Made by a program: the position numbers and the translations under genes
Assembly: GCA_001770785.1 (NCBI GenBank)
Contig: MERZ01000269.1
Location: 15,595 to 34,979, forward strand
Reading direction: 5' to 3'
Length of the DNA: 19,385 bases
From: Burkholderiales bacterium RIFCSPHIGHO2_12_FULL_61_11
GTDB taxonomy: Bacteria; Pseudomonadota; Gammaproteobacteria; Burkholderiales; Burkholderiaceae_C
The notes under the pieces: model-generated
Seen by the model: the letters and a program-made list of their open reading frames with translations, nothing else
What the model was told of the DNA's origin: nothing
Databases searched by the model: none
Shown: in pieces, positions 1-7,717 of the stretch
Layout of the letters: every line of letters starts with the position of its first letter
Position numbering within the stretch: the stretch's first letter is position 1

Positions 1-643
1 CGACATCCGCAGTGTGGTGATCACCGGTGAAGGCGCAATGTTTTGCGCCGGCGGCAACCTGCAGCGGCTGCAGGCCAACCGGCGCGAGGCGCCCGAGGTG
101 CAAGCCCAGAGCATCGAAGCGCTGCACAACTGGATTGACTCAATCCGCACCTATCCCAAACCGGTCATCGCCGCCGTCGAAGGCGCGGCGGCTGGTGCTG
201 GTTTTTCGCTGGCCCTGGCCTGTGATTTTCTCGTGGCCGCCGACAATGCCGTGTTTGCGATGTCCTACAGCGCCGTGGCACTGTCACCCGACGGCGGCGG
301 CAGCTGGAGCTTGGCGCGCAGCTTGCCGCGCGCCCTGGCCAGCGAGCTCCTCCTGTGCGGCGAGCGCATCAGCGCCCAGCGGCTGCATGACCTGGGCCTG
401 GTGAACCGCGTCACTGGCGCGGGCGACGCCCTCACCCAGGCGCTGCAACTTGCTGGGCAACTCAATGCGCGCGCGCCCAATGCACTGGCCAGCATCAAGG
501 AGCTCATCAATGAGGCGCCTGTGAGCACGCTGAGCCAGCAACTGGCCAGTGAACGCGATCACTTCGTTCGCAACCTGCACCATGCCAATGCGGGTGAAGG
601 CATTGACGCATTCCTGCAAAAACGCACACCGCAGTATCGCTAA
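1..643 (+). CDS. Crotonase-superfamily enoyl-CoA hydratase/isomerase, 5' end outside window
   Basis: The frame is open from base 2, so the true start lies upstream; 213 C-terminal residues are visible. The oxyanion-hole segment CAGGNL and the second glycine-rich loop (GAAAGAGFSLALACDF) identify the crotonase fold, which acts on acyl-CoA thioesters in the cytoplasm. The two glutamates used by classical enoyl-CoA hydratase are not seen: the loop reads GAGFSLA where the hydratase has GGGCELA, and FAMSYSAVAL replaces the usual FGQPEILLG. Instead an aspartate lies in LSPDGGGSW (codon 290-292), the arrangement typical of Asp-dependent isomerases such as PaaG and delta3,delta2-enoyl-CoA isomerases. 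An isomerase is therefore more likely than a plain hydratase; this is inferred from motif comparison. It ends 120 bp before the Crp/Fnr gene on the same strand and may belong to the same acyl-CoA catabolic cluster. Confidence 0.85.
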   Translation, partial: DIRSVVITGEGAMFCAGGNLQRLQANRREAPEVQAQSIEALHNWIDSIRTYPKPVIAAVEGAAAGAGFSLALACDFLVAADNAVFAMSYSAVALSPDGGGSWSLARSLPRALASELLLCGERISAQRLHDLGLVNRVTGAGDALTQALQLAGQLNARAPNALASIKELINEAPVSTLSQQLASERDHFVRNLHHANAGEGIDAFLQKRTPQYR

Positions 644-763
644 AGCGAGTGGGGCCAGTGAAGTCGCGGCGATTCAAGCGCGACAGCGATGCGACAGGCG
701 GCTGGCGCTGGGCGTGTCCCTCAGGCGACAATGGGCGCTTTCTAGTCACTAAAGAGACAGGCC

Positions 764-1489
764 ATGGACGATCCTATTCTTACGATAGATGAACAAGGCG
801 CCATTAACAGCGGCCGTTGGTTTTCATCCCTCTCCCCATCACTCAGACACGACATACTTCGATGCGCCTACGTCAAGCGCTACAAGGACGGCGACCTGAT
901 TGCAGCCCGGGGCGATGTGCCGGAAGAATGGATCGCTTGCGCCAAGGGCGCGGTGCGCGTGAGCTCAACCTCGATTTCGGGCAAGCAGATCACCCTGACC
1001 TATGCGGAGCCGGGGATCTGGTTTGGCGATGTGGCGATTTTCGACGGCGAGCGGCGCACCCACGACGCTTATGCGCACGGCAAAACTACCATCCTGTGCG
1101 TGGCACGCGTCGACCTTCGCAAGATTCTGAGCCAGCACGTCGAGCTGTACGAGGCCTTGTTGCGCCTGCATGCACGGCGCATCCGGCAGCTCTTCAGTCT
1201 GGTGGAAGATATCAACACGCTGCCGCTGCGGTCGCGCCTGGCCAAGCAGCTGCTGCACCTGGCGCACAGTTACGGCGTACCCAGCCTGGCCGACGGACGC
1301 GAGGTGCGTATCGGCCTGCAACTGGCGCAAGAGGAGCTGGCCCAGTTGCTCGGTGCTTCACGCCAGCGCGTTAACCAGGAACTCAAGTCCATGGAGCGCG
1401 AGGACGCCATCCGCATCGAGCCAGGTGGCTTGGTGGTGCGCAACCGCGAAACCCTGATGCGCATTGCTGAAGCCGAGATTGACAAATAA
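764..1489 (+). CDS. Crp/Fnr-family transcriptional regulator
   Basis: A 241-residue protein with an N-terminal cyclic-nucleotide-binding-like beta roll (about residues 25-125; the FGDVAIFDGERRTH stretch at 88-100 matches the phosphate-binding cassette region of CRP in position) and a C-terminal Crp-type winged helix (helix-turn-helix about 188-211, recognition helix beginning GASRQRVNQEL). It has cysteines only at 34, 59 and 112, so the N-terminal Fe-S cysteine cluster of true FNR is absent; the effector cannot be read from the sequence. The next gene starts 4 nt after its stop, so the regulator is almost certainly co-transcribed with the kinase and acyl-CoA dehydrogenase genes and probably controls them. 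The ATG at 764 has only a weak purine stretch (AGAGA) upstream. Confidence 0.92.
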   Translation: MDDPILTIDEQGAINSGRWFSSLSPSLRHDILRCAYVKRYKDGDLIAARGDVPEEWIACAKGAVRVSSTSISGKQITLTYAEPGIWFGDVAIFDGERRTHDAYAHGKTTILCVARVDLRKILSQHVELYEALLRLHARRIRQLFSLVEDINTLPLRSRLAKQLLHLAHSYGVPSLADGREVRIGLQLAQEELAQLLGASRQRVNQELKSMEREDAIRIEPGGLVVRNRETLMRIAEAEIDK

Positions 1490-1493
1490 CCCA

Positions 1494-2603
1494 ATGACCA
1501 ATTTCGAGCACTTCATAGGAAGCCGGGCCGTCTCCGGCGCCAGTGCTTTTGATGTCGACGCCCTCACGGCCTATCTGAAGCATCGCCTTGACGGTTTCCA
1601 GGGCCCGCTGACGCTTGAGATATTCAAGGGCGGCCAGTCGAACCCGACCTACAAGCTGATCACGCCGGGCCGGTCTTACGTGATGCGCGCCAAACCCGGC
1701 CCGGTCGCCAGGCTGCTGCCCTCAGCGCATGCGGTTGAACGCGAATTCAAGGTCATGCGGGGCTTGCAAGGCACCGACGTTCCCGTCCCGAAAATGCATT
1801 TCCTTTGCGAAGACGAGTCCGTGATCGGGCGCGCTTTTTATGTGATGGAGTTTGTTGAAGGCCGCGTGCTCTGGGACCAGGCGCTGCCCGGCATGACCAG
1901 GCAACAGCGCGGCGAGATTTATGACGAAATGAATCGCGTCATCGCCGCCCTGCACAAGGTCAATTTTGCCGAGCGCGGCCTGGCCGACTATGGCAAGCCC
2001 GGCAACTACTTTGAGCGCCAGATTGGCCGCTGGAGCAAGCAGTACACAGCCTCCGCCGACGGAACGGGCCCCATGACCCAGCCCATCCGCGAGATGGCCA
2101 GCCTGATGCAATGGTTGCCCGCCAACATTCCGGCCAGCGCCCGCGACGAAAGCCTGGTCTCCATCGTGCATGGCGACTTCCGGCTCGATAACCTGCTGTT
2201 TCACCCCACCGAGCCGCGCGTGCTGGCGGTGCTGGACTGGGAGTTGTCCACGCTGGGCCATCCGCTGGCCGACTTCAGCTACCACTGCATGGGCTGGCAC
2301 ATCCCGCCGGGAACGTTTCGTGGCATTGGCGGGCTCGATGTCGCCAGCCTGGGCATTCCCACCGAGGCCGAATACATCGGCCGTTATTGCGAACGCACCG
2401 GACTGAGCACCCCAGAAGCGCTTCAGGCTGACTGGAACTTTTACCTGGCTTACAACCTGTTTCGCCTCGCTGCCATTTTGCAGGGCATTGCCAAGCGGGT
2501 TGAAGCCGGCACGGCCTCCAGCGCCCAGGCGGTCAGTTCGGCGGCCGGCGCACCGTTGCTGGCCAAGATGGCCTGGGACTTTGCGCTCAAAAGTCAGGTT
2601 TAA
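1494..2603 (+). CDS. APH-like phosphotransferase (ACAD10/11 kinase-domain type)
   Basis: A 369-residue aminoglycoside-phosphotransferase-fold kinase. The catalytic loop HGDFRLDN (226-233, catalytic base D228) and the metal-binding DWE (248-250) are intact. Proteins of this type next to an acyl-CoA dehydrogenase correspond to the N-terminal half of animal ACAD10/ACAD11 and to LvaA of Pseudomonas levulinate catabolism, which phosphorylate 4-hydroxyacyl-CoA; antibiotic resistance is not implied. The ATG at 1494, 4 nt after the regulator stop, was chosen over an in-frame TTG at 1464, which lies inside the regulator gene. The acyl-CoA dehydrogenase gene follows after 61 bp. The substrate is inferred from family and context only. 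Confidence 0.9.
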   Translation: MTNFEHFIGSRAVSGASAFDVDALTAYLKHRLDGFQGPLTLEIFKGGQSNPTYKLITPGRSYVMRAKPGPVARLLPSAHAVEREFKVMRGLQGTDVPVPKMHFLCEDESVIGRAFYVMEFVEGRVLWDQALPGMTRQQRGEIYDEMNRVIAALHKVNFAERGLADYGKPGNYFERQIGRWSKQYTASADGTGPMTQPIREMASLMQWLPANIPASARDESLVSIVHGDFRLDNLLFHPTEPRVLAVLDWELSTLGHPLADFSYHCMGWHIPPGTFRGIGGLDVASLGIPTEAEYIGRYCERTGLSTPEALQADWNFYLAYNLFRLAAILQGIAKRVEAGTASSAQAVSSAAGAPLLAKMAWDFALKSQV

Positions 2604-2664
2604 ACCGGGCCTGATGCCCCCCTGCTTTCCACAAACACCGACCAACCACCCTCCAGGAAATTTC

Positions 2665-3924
2665 ATGGACTTCAACTACACCCAAAAAGTACAGGAACTG
2701 CAGGCGCGCCTGCTGAAGTTCATGGACGAGCACATCTACCCGAACGAAGCCCGCTTCTTTCGTGAAATTGCTGAAAACCGGGCCAAGGGCAACGCCTGGA
2801 TTCCCACCACGATCGTTGAGGAACTCAAGCCCAAGGCTCGCGCCGCCGGCCTGTGGAACCTGTTTTTGCCACACTCGCCACGGGCACCCGAAGGCCTGTC
2901 CAACCTCGAATACGCGCCCCTGTGCGAGATCATGGGGCGCGTGCCGTTTGCGGCCGAGGTGTTCAACTGCTCGGCACCCGACACCGGCAACATGGAAACC
3001 ATCGCGCGCTATGGCTCTGAAGCCAACATGGACCAGTGGCTTGATCCGCTGCTCAAAGGCGAAATCCGCTCGGCCTTCCTGATGACCGAACCCGAAGTGG
3101 CCTCGTCCGATGCCACCAACATCCAGTGCCGCATCGAACGCGATGGCGACGAGTACGTGCTCAACGGGCTCAAATGGTGGTCGTCCGGCGCCGGTGATCC
3201 CCGCTGCGCGGTCTACATCGTGATGGGCAAAACCAACCCGGACGCCGGACGCCACGAACAGCAATCGATGATTCTGGTGTCTTCCAACACGCCAGGCGTC
3301 GAAGTCATTCGCCCGCTCACGGTCTTTGGCTACGACGACGCGCCGCATGGCCACATGGTGGTGCGGCTGACCAACGTGCGCGTGCCCGCCAGTTGCCTGC
3401 TGCTGGGCGAAGGCCGCGGCTTTGAAATTGCCCAGGGCCGGCTTGGCCCCGGACGCATTCACCACTGCATGCGCAGCATCGGCATTGCCGAGCGCGCGCT
3501 GGAGCTGATGTGCCAGCGCCTGAACAGCCGGGTTGCGTTTGGCAAGCCCATCGCCACCCAATCGGTGTGGCGTGAACACATCGCCGAGGCCCGCTGCATG
3601 ATCGAACAGGCGCGCCTGCTGACGCTCAAGGCCGCTTACATGATGGACACCGTGGGCAACAAGGTCGCCAAGGCGGAAATTGCCATGATCAAGATCGTGG
3701 CGCCCCGCATGGCCTGCCAGGTGATTGACTGGGCCATTCAAGCCCATGGCGGCGGCGGCGTGTCGGGAGATTTCCCGCTGGCCTATGCCTACGCCAATCA
3801 GCGCACCTTGCGCCTGGCCGACGGCCCGGACGAAGTGCACCGCGCCTCGCTGGCAAAGCTGGAGCTGGCCAAGCACTTGCTGAACTCCGACGAGGCCACG
3901 ATGCCGGTGACGCGCGGCAGTTGA
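2665..3924 (+). CDS. Acyl-CoA dehydrogenase, ACAD10/11 / LvaC-like
   Basis: A 419-residue FAD-dependent acyl-CoA dehydrogenase of normal length for the C-terminal half of ACAD11-type proteins. FAD and substrate motifs are present: [12 protein letters not shown] (141-152), WWSSGAG (171-177), and the C-terminal DGPDEVHR (386-393). In medium-chain dehydrogenases the catalytic base is the Glu of YEGT; here the matching position appears to be Asp386. Together with the kinase gene just upstream it may convert a 4-phosphoacyl-CoA to an enoyl-CoA by phosphate elimination, the reaction described for ACAD10/11 and LvaC; ordinary alpha,beta-dehydrogenation is the alternative. The ATG at 2665 is preceded by AGGAAA. 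The frame is open further upstream, but that part runs through the end of the kinase gene. Confidence 0.92.
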   Translation: MDFNYTQKVQELQARLLKFMDEHIYPNEARFFREIAENRAKGNAWIPTTIVEELKPKARAAGLWNLFLPHSPRAPEGLSNLEYAPLCEIMGRVPFAAEVFNCSAPDTGNMETIARYGSEANMDQWLDPLLKGEIRSAFLMTEPEVASSDATNIQCRIERDGDEYVLNGLKWWSSGAGDPRCAVYIVMGKTNPDAGRHEQQSMILVSSNTPGVEVIRPLTVFGYDDAPHGHMVVRLTNVRVPASCLLLGEGRGFEIAQGRLGPGRIHHCMRSIGIAERALELMCQRLNSRVAFGKPIATQSVWREHIAEARCMIEQARLLTLKAAYMMDTVGNKVAKAEIAMIKIVAPRMACQVIDWAIQAHGGGGVSGDFPLAYAYANQRTLRLADGPDEVHRASLAKLELAKHLLNSDEATMPVTRGS

Positions 3925-3928
3925 GGCA

Positions 3929-3956
3929 TTGGCCAGCCATTCCCTTGTGCTATAAA
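3929..3956 (+). promoter_or_regulatory. Candidate sigma-70 promoter for the GST gene
   Basis: TTGGCC (3929-3934), a 16-bp spacer and TATAAA (3951-3956) lie in the 139-bp gap after the acyl-CoA dehydrogenase. This would give a leader of about 100 nt before the GST start and would separate that gene from the upstream operon. The -35 match is only 4 of 6. Confidence 0.35.
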
Positions 3957-3974
3957 TCCAGTAGCTTCTTGCAC
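3948..3974. repeat. Degenerate TGCTAT...TAGCT intergenic motif
   Basis: TGCTATAAATCCAGTAGCTT followed by CTTGCAC has the shape of a short TGCTAT(N)TAGCT motif that I recall as abundant between genes in Comamonadaceae. A second, better example is at 15879-15897. It overlaps the candidate -10 box of the GST promoter. Confidence 0.3.
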
Positions 3975-4063
3975 CCGTTTCATATGGCTGCAGTGACTTT
4001 TCTCGCCTGTTTTCTTAAGGTGAAACAGCCGGGCAGCATCAGCGTTCTGAAGGAAAAACATTA

Positions 4064-4768
4064 ATGATCAAGGTTTATTCATGGCCCACGCCCAATGGCC
4101 ACAAGGTCCACATCATGCTGGAGGAATGCGGCCTGCGCCAGGGTCGCGACTGGGAGGTTTTTCCGGTCAATATCGGCGCCGGCGACCAATTCAAACCCGA
4201 GTTTCTCGCCATCAGCCCCAACAACAAAATTCCGGCCCTGGTCGACCCGCACGGCCCCGACGGCAAGCCGATTTCGCTGTTTGAATCGGGCGCTATCCTG
4301 CTTTACCTGGCCGCCAAAACCGGCAAGCTGCTGCCCAAAAGCGACCGGCTGAAATTCCAGGTGCTGCAGTGGCTGATGTTCCAGGTGGGCGGCGTCGGCC
4401 CCATGCTCGGGCAAGCCCACCATTTCCGCATCTACGCGCCGGAAAAGATCGACTACGCCATCAACCGCTACACCCAGGAGGCCAAGCGCCTCTATGGCGT
4501 GATGGACAGGCAACTGGCCAGTAGCAAATTCATCGCCTGCAACCAGTACACCCTTGCCGACGTGGCGATATTCCCGTGGCTGCGCAGCTGGGAAAACCAG
4601 GGCATCGACTGGGCCGACTACCCGCACCTGAAAAGATGGTTTGATTTGATCAGCGCCCGCCCAGCCGTGCAGCGCGGCGTCAAGGTATTGGCAGACCAGC
4701 GCAAACCCCTCACCGGCGACAAGGAGCGCGACATTCTTTTTGGCAAGACGCAGTACAAAAAACGCTGA
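4064..4768 (+). CDS. yfcG: YfcG-type glutathione S-transferase / disulfide-bond oxidoreductase
   Basis: A 234-residue cytoplasmic GST of the Nu class. The N-terminal thioredoxin-like domain carries the PTPNGHK segment, so Thr9 and Asn11 fall at the positions used by E. coli YfcG to contact glutathione, and it has the hallmark SPNNKIPALVD (51-61) and LFESGAILLYLA (72-83). The helical C-terminal domain contains QVGGVGPMLGQAHHF, again as in YfcG. Such enzymes bind GSSG/2 GSH and reduce small disulfides rather than conjugating xenobiotics. A Shine-Dalgarno AAGGA (4050-4054) precedes the ATG. It is monocistronic as far as can be seen and converges with the flavoprotein gene on the other strand. 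The residue numbering matches E. coli YfcG closely, so the family call is firm; the physiological substrate is unknown. Confidence 0.93.
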   Translation: MIKVYSWPTPNGHKVHIMLEECGLRQGRDWEVFPVNIGAGDQFKPEFLAISPNNKIPALVDPHGPDGKPISLFESGAILLYLAAKTGKLLPKSDRLKFQVLQWLMFQVGGVGPMLGQAHHFRIYAPEKIDYAINRYTQEAKRLYGVMDRQLASSKFIACNQYTLADVAIFPWLRSWENQGIDWADYPHLKRWFDLISARPAVQRGVKVLADQRKPLTGDKERDILFGKTQYKKR

Positions 4769-4859
4769 AGTCTTTAGTCACATGTCAGGCACGAAGTGGA
4801 ATATCGCGCCCCGGCCAGCACCGAACAAAGCTGCCTGGAAATCCGCGCCTGGTGCGGGT

Positions 4860-6296
4860 CTATGCTTTTTTAACCGGAAGCGACGCGCCCAGGTTCGCGC
4901 CTTGGCGCACCAGCTCGGCCTGCACTTGCGAGGTGGAAATTTCGCGCGGAAGTTTGCCTGACTTGGCGGCAATGGACGCACAGACGCCCGCGGCCTGACC
5001 GGTCGCCATGGAAACAGGCATGACGCGATAAGAAGAAAGGGCTTCGTGCGTCCCGGAGATACAACGGCCGGCCAGGAGCAGACCCTCGATGCCCCGCGGC
5101 AACAGGCAGCGCATCGGAATGTCATACGATTCCCCCGGCGGCAAGCGCCTTAACAGGGTCCCCGTGCCTTCGGGATTGTGGATGTCAACGGGATAGGTGC
5201 TGCGCGCAATAACGTCCGGAAATTTCCTAGCGTTGAGAATGTCGTCGACATTGAGCTGGTAGTCCCCCACGATCCTGCGTGATTCGCGCACGCCCACGTT
5301 GACGCCGCTTTGCGCCACATAGGATTTTTCAAAACCTGGAACATGCCGCTGCAAGAAGGTTGCGATCTGGCGCATCTGCCGGCGGCTTTGCCACTCGGCA
5401 TATGAAAGATCCCACACGTCCGTGCCCAGGACCCGGTTAACGCGCGTGCTGTTGACGCTGATTTCGCGCTCATGCGGCGTGGCAAACAAAAGCATGTCTT
5501 CTCTTGGAAGTTCCAGTTCGCCCGCGGCCGAAGCCCGGCGGATCAGGTCCCAGAGCCCGTGCACGCCCTTCCACTGATCGGGATGGTCCTTCACGTACGC
5601 TTCAAATGCGTGGCGTTCGAATTCCACCATCCTGAACATCAGCGTCATCGGCTGCACCAGCCTGTCCTCGGGGCGCCCGATTTCAAACCGGGCTCCGGCG
5701 CGCGCCGCCACGTCCCCGTCCCCGGTGCAGTCCAGCACCACGCGCGCGCGGATCACGATCGGCCCGGACTTGGTTTCAAAAACCACGCCTTCGATTTTGC
5801 GTTTTTTGACAATGGCTTGGCTGGCAAAGGAATGGAAAAGAAAACGGACGCCGGCCTCATCGAGCAGATCCATGGCCACCCATTTGAAAATTTCCGGGTC
5901 AAACGGGACGGTATAGCCTGTCTTGAGCGACGGCGCGATGGCGCCGCCTGACTTGACGAGCCGTTCCAGCAGAGTCTTTAGCACGCCTGCAACGACTGCT
6001 TGCCCGCGCCCATGGTCCGTGGGAAAGAGCGTTGCCGCGCCCTCCTTCTCCGCTTTGAGGGTCTGCGTATGAAAAGACATGAGCGGCATGACCAGGGCTG
6101 CGGTCGCGTTCCCGCCCAGGAAACCGTAGCGTTCGACGACCACGACGTCCGAACCCGCGGCCGCGGCCCCAAGCGCCGCGCCGATGCCGGCAGGCCCTCC
6201 GCCGACCACGAGCACGTCGGTTTCCGCGGCCAGCTCTGCAAGGCGCGGCGCAAGCTCAATGACCGTGGGTTGTGGCGGCCGGTGAAGGACAGGCAT
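4860..6296 (-). CDS. FAD-dependent oxidoreductase (FAD_oxidored family)
   Basis: A 478-residue flavoprotein. The N-terminal Rossmann ADP-binding motif VGGGPAGIGAA (31-41) is followed by the acidic residue E55 at the end of beta-2 (VVVVERYGFLGGN), which binds the ribose of FAD. A central VLDCTGDGDVAA and the C-terminal LLLAGRCISGTHEAL...MATGQAAG complete the pattern of the FAD_oxidored (Pfam 12831-type) family, whose members often have unknown substrates. No signal peptide or membrane segment is visible, so it is likely cytoplasmic. It starts 10 nt after the stop of the pyruvyl transferase-like gene and is evidently co-transcribed with it. The substrate is not recognisable; action on a sugar or carboxylate made by its partner is only a guess. 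Confidence 0.88.
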   Translation of the reverse strand: MPVLHRPPQPTVIELAPRLAELAAETDVLVVGGGPAGIGAALGAAAAGSDVVVVERYGFLGGNATAALVMPLMSFHTQTLKAEKEGAATLFPTDHGRGQAVVAGVLKTLLERLVKSGGAIAPSLKTGYTVPFDPEIFKWVAMDLLDEAGVRFLFHSFASQAIVKKRKIEGVVFETKSGPIVIRARVVLDCTGDGDVAARAGARFEIGRPEDRLVQPMTLMFRMVEFERHAFEAYVKDHPDQWKGVHGLWDLIRRASAAGELELPREDMLLFATPHEREISVNSTRVNRVLGTDVWDLSYAEWQSRRQMRQIATFLQRHVPGFEKSYVAQSGVNVGVRESRRIVGDYQLNVDDILNARKFPDVIARSTYPVDIHNPEGTGTLLRRLPPGESYDIPMRCLLPRGIEGLLLAGRCISGTHEALSSYRVMPVSMATGQAAGVCASIAAKSGKLPREISTSQVQAELVRQGANLGASLPVKKA

Positions 6297-6306
6297 CTTG
6301 GCCTCG

Positions 6307-7428
6307 CTATTTTTCTTTCGCCGTCAGGCTGGCAAGGAAATCACACAGGATCCGGTTGGTCTTTTTCGCTTTTTCCTGGAGCGCGGGTGTCTTGTCCTCC
6401 AGCTTTCTGGCAAGGGCCTTACGGTTGTCCCATGAACGGTCCAGGTAGGCGCAGAGCTGCCCTATGTTCAACTGGGCCAGCGAGGGCAGCGGCATGTCCA
6501 GCTCGGCAATCAGTCCCGAAACCTTGGACGCATAGGGAAGGGGCACAAAAGGCACCTTCTGGAGGGCCGCAAAAATAAGCATGTGTAGCCTCATGGCTAC
6601 GACGAACTCCATGTGGCCGACCAGGCCCATGATCTGCGTGGAACTGTATTCGCGCTTGAGGACGCTGGCACGCTGCGCGTTGGCCATTTTTGAAATCACG
6701 GCGTGGGAATGCTGGGGATCGCGGTTGACGCCCGTTTCCATGGGAACGAAGAGGATCTGCGCGTCAAAGCGTTCGACCATGAAATCCGCGGCGTTCGCCA
6801 GAATGGCGTGGTAATGATCGATGTTCAGGTCCGGCGCCGCGGGGCCGGGTTCGCGCACGGAAAAACCCACGAGCCGCGTGTCAGGATCGATACCCTCCTT
6901 ATCGAGCATTTCCTTGGTAAAGGGCTGGGGCTTGAGCAGAAGGGCTGGGTCGGCCGTCACTTCAATTTCATGGTTGACTCCCAGGCCGTTAAGGAGTCTC
7001 TTGGCCTCGCCGTCTCGCACGGTAATGATGTCAACTTTGTTGAGCGTTTGGACCAGCAGCTGTTTGGCCTCGGGACTGTTCAAGGGCCCGACGCCGACCG
7101 CATAAATCATGACGGGGATGCCAAGCTCCCTGGCCCAATTCACGTCACGCAGGATTTCTTCCACCATGCCGTCAAAAAGAATGCCACCGCCGCCCAAAAT
7201 GAAAAGATCAAGCTTTCCCAGCTCCTTGAACAATTCGTCCTTGTTCATGGCGCGGCTTGGAATTGCGCGGACATGATGGCGCTGCGCCGTGTCTTTGGCA
7301 TTGCGGGAAAAAACAATCACGTCAAGGTCCAGGGAAGACCGCAGTTCCCTCAGGATGGATTCCAGGATGGCTTCATCCCCCAAATTGAGTCCGCCATACG
7401 ATCCAGATATTGCAACCCGGTATGCCAC
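6307..7428 (-). CDS. Polysaccharide pyruvyl transferase-family protein (CsaB-like)
   Basis: A 373-residue protein with the N-terminal signature SGSYGGLNLGDEAIL (8-22) and an internal FILGGGGILFDGM, both characteristic of the CsaB/WcaK polysaccharide pyruvyl transferase family, which transfers pyruvate from PEP onto sugars as a ketal in cell-wall or exopolysaccharide. No signal peptide is seen. The start is GTG at 7428, supported by a perfect AGGAGG (7433-7438) with a 4-nt spacer. No glycosyltransferase, flippase or S-layer gene lies nearby, so this is an orphan member paired only with the downstream flavoprotein. Its acceptor is unknown, and family membership does not guarantee pyruvylation. 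Confidence 0.88.
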   Translation of the reverse strand: MAYRVAISGSYGGLNLGDEAILESILRELRSSLDLDVIVFSRNAKDTAQRHHVRAIPSRAMNKDELFKELGKLDLFILGGGGILFDGMVEEILRDVNWARELGIPVMIYAVGVGPLNSPEAKQLLVQTLNKVDIITVRDGEAKRLLNGLGVNHEIEVTADPALLLKPQPFTKEMLDKEGIDPDTRLVGFSVREPGPAAPDLNIDHYHAILANAADFMVERFDAQILFVPMETGVNRDPQHSHAVISKMANAQRASVLKREYSSTQIMGLVGHMEFVVAMRLHMLIFAALQKVPFVPLPYASKVSGLIAELDMPLPSLAQLNIGQLCAYLDRSWDNRKALARKLEDKTPALQEKAKKTNRILCDFLASLTAKEK

Positions 7429-7717
7429 GCTGCCTCCTGTCCGACGTTCATTTTAATTTCAATTGCCCTCCCGGATCACAAATTACGCAAGCGCTATCCC
7501 TTCCGTGGACACGGGAATCCCTTGAGGCGTCTGAACTTCATGGAACTCGGCCAGGGCCGAGTCGGCCAGGAACTCCGTCGGAGCCGGACTTCGGTGAGCT
7601 GTCGGATTTCTCCTACAACTGCTGCCCTTGGCGCGAAGTAGGCTCGTTTGCGCTAATACCAAAATGTTGTGATCCGAAATGCCGCGGCTTGGCACCTCCT
7701 GACGTGAAGGACTTCCG
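7429..7717. other. Divergent intergenic region with several inverted repeats
   Basis: This 289-bp region separates the minus-strand pyruvyl transferase gene from ku and must hold both promoters, though no clear -35/-10 pair was found. It contains perfect inverted repeats CTCGGCC-ag-GGCCGAG (7546-7561) and CTCCG-t-CGGAG (7573-7583), and an 18-bp near-perfect one, TGTCGGA-tttc-TCCTACA (7600-7617, 6 of 7 arm bases pair). These could be operators, transcript hairpins or remnants of a mobile repeat. No small gene with a convincing start was found in it. Confidence 0.45.
7433..7438 (-). promoter_or_regulatory. Shine-Dalgarno that fixes a GTG start
   Basis: AGGAGG on the minus strand lies 4 nt before the GTG at 7428. 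It is a full anti-SD match and is the reason for accepting GTG as the start of the pyruvyl transferase-like gene. Confidence 0.8.

Noticed and set aside
764..1489. The Crp/Fnr protein as the oxygen sensor acting on the ubi FNR box
   Set aside because: It lacks the N-terminal cysteine cluster needed for the oxygen-sensing Fe-S centre, and it is tied to an unrelated operon.
1494..2603. Aminoglycoside resistance gene
   Set aside because: The APH fold is shared, but the kinase adjoins an acyl-CoA dehydrogenase as in ACAD10/11, which indicates acyl-CoA metabolism.
2488..2664. N-terminal extension of the acyl-CoA dehydrogenase
   Set aside because: The extension overlaps the kinase gene out of frame; the ATG at 2665 has AGGA upstream and begins where the family begins.
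1722..2675. Minus-strand open frame of 317 codons opposite the kinase
   Set aside because: Antisense shadow; the + strand has intact kinase motifs and no family is recognisable on the minus strand.
2587..3876. Long minus-strand open frame (429 codons) opposite the acyl-CoA dehydrogenase
   Set aside because: It mirrors a gene with clear domain motifs; its translation is rich in His, Ala, Val and Gly as expected of an antisense shadow in GC-rich DNA.
6703..7641. Plus-strand open frame of 312 codons opposite the pyruvyl transferase gene
   Set aside because: Antisense to a gene with signature motifs and a perfect ribosome site; no recognisable domain.
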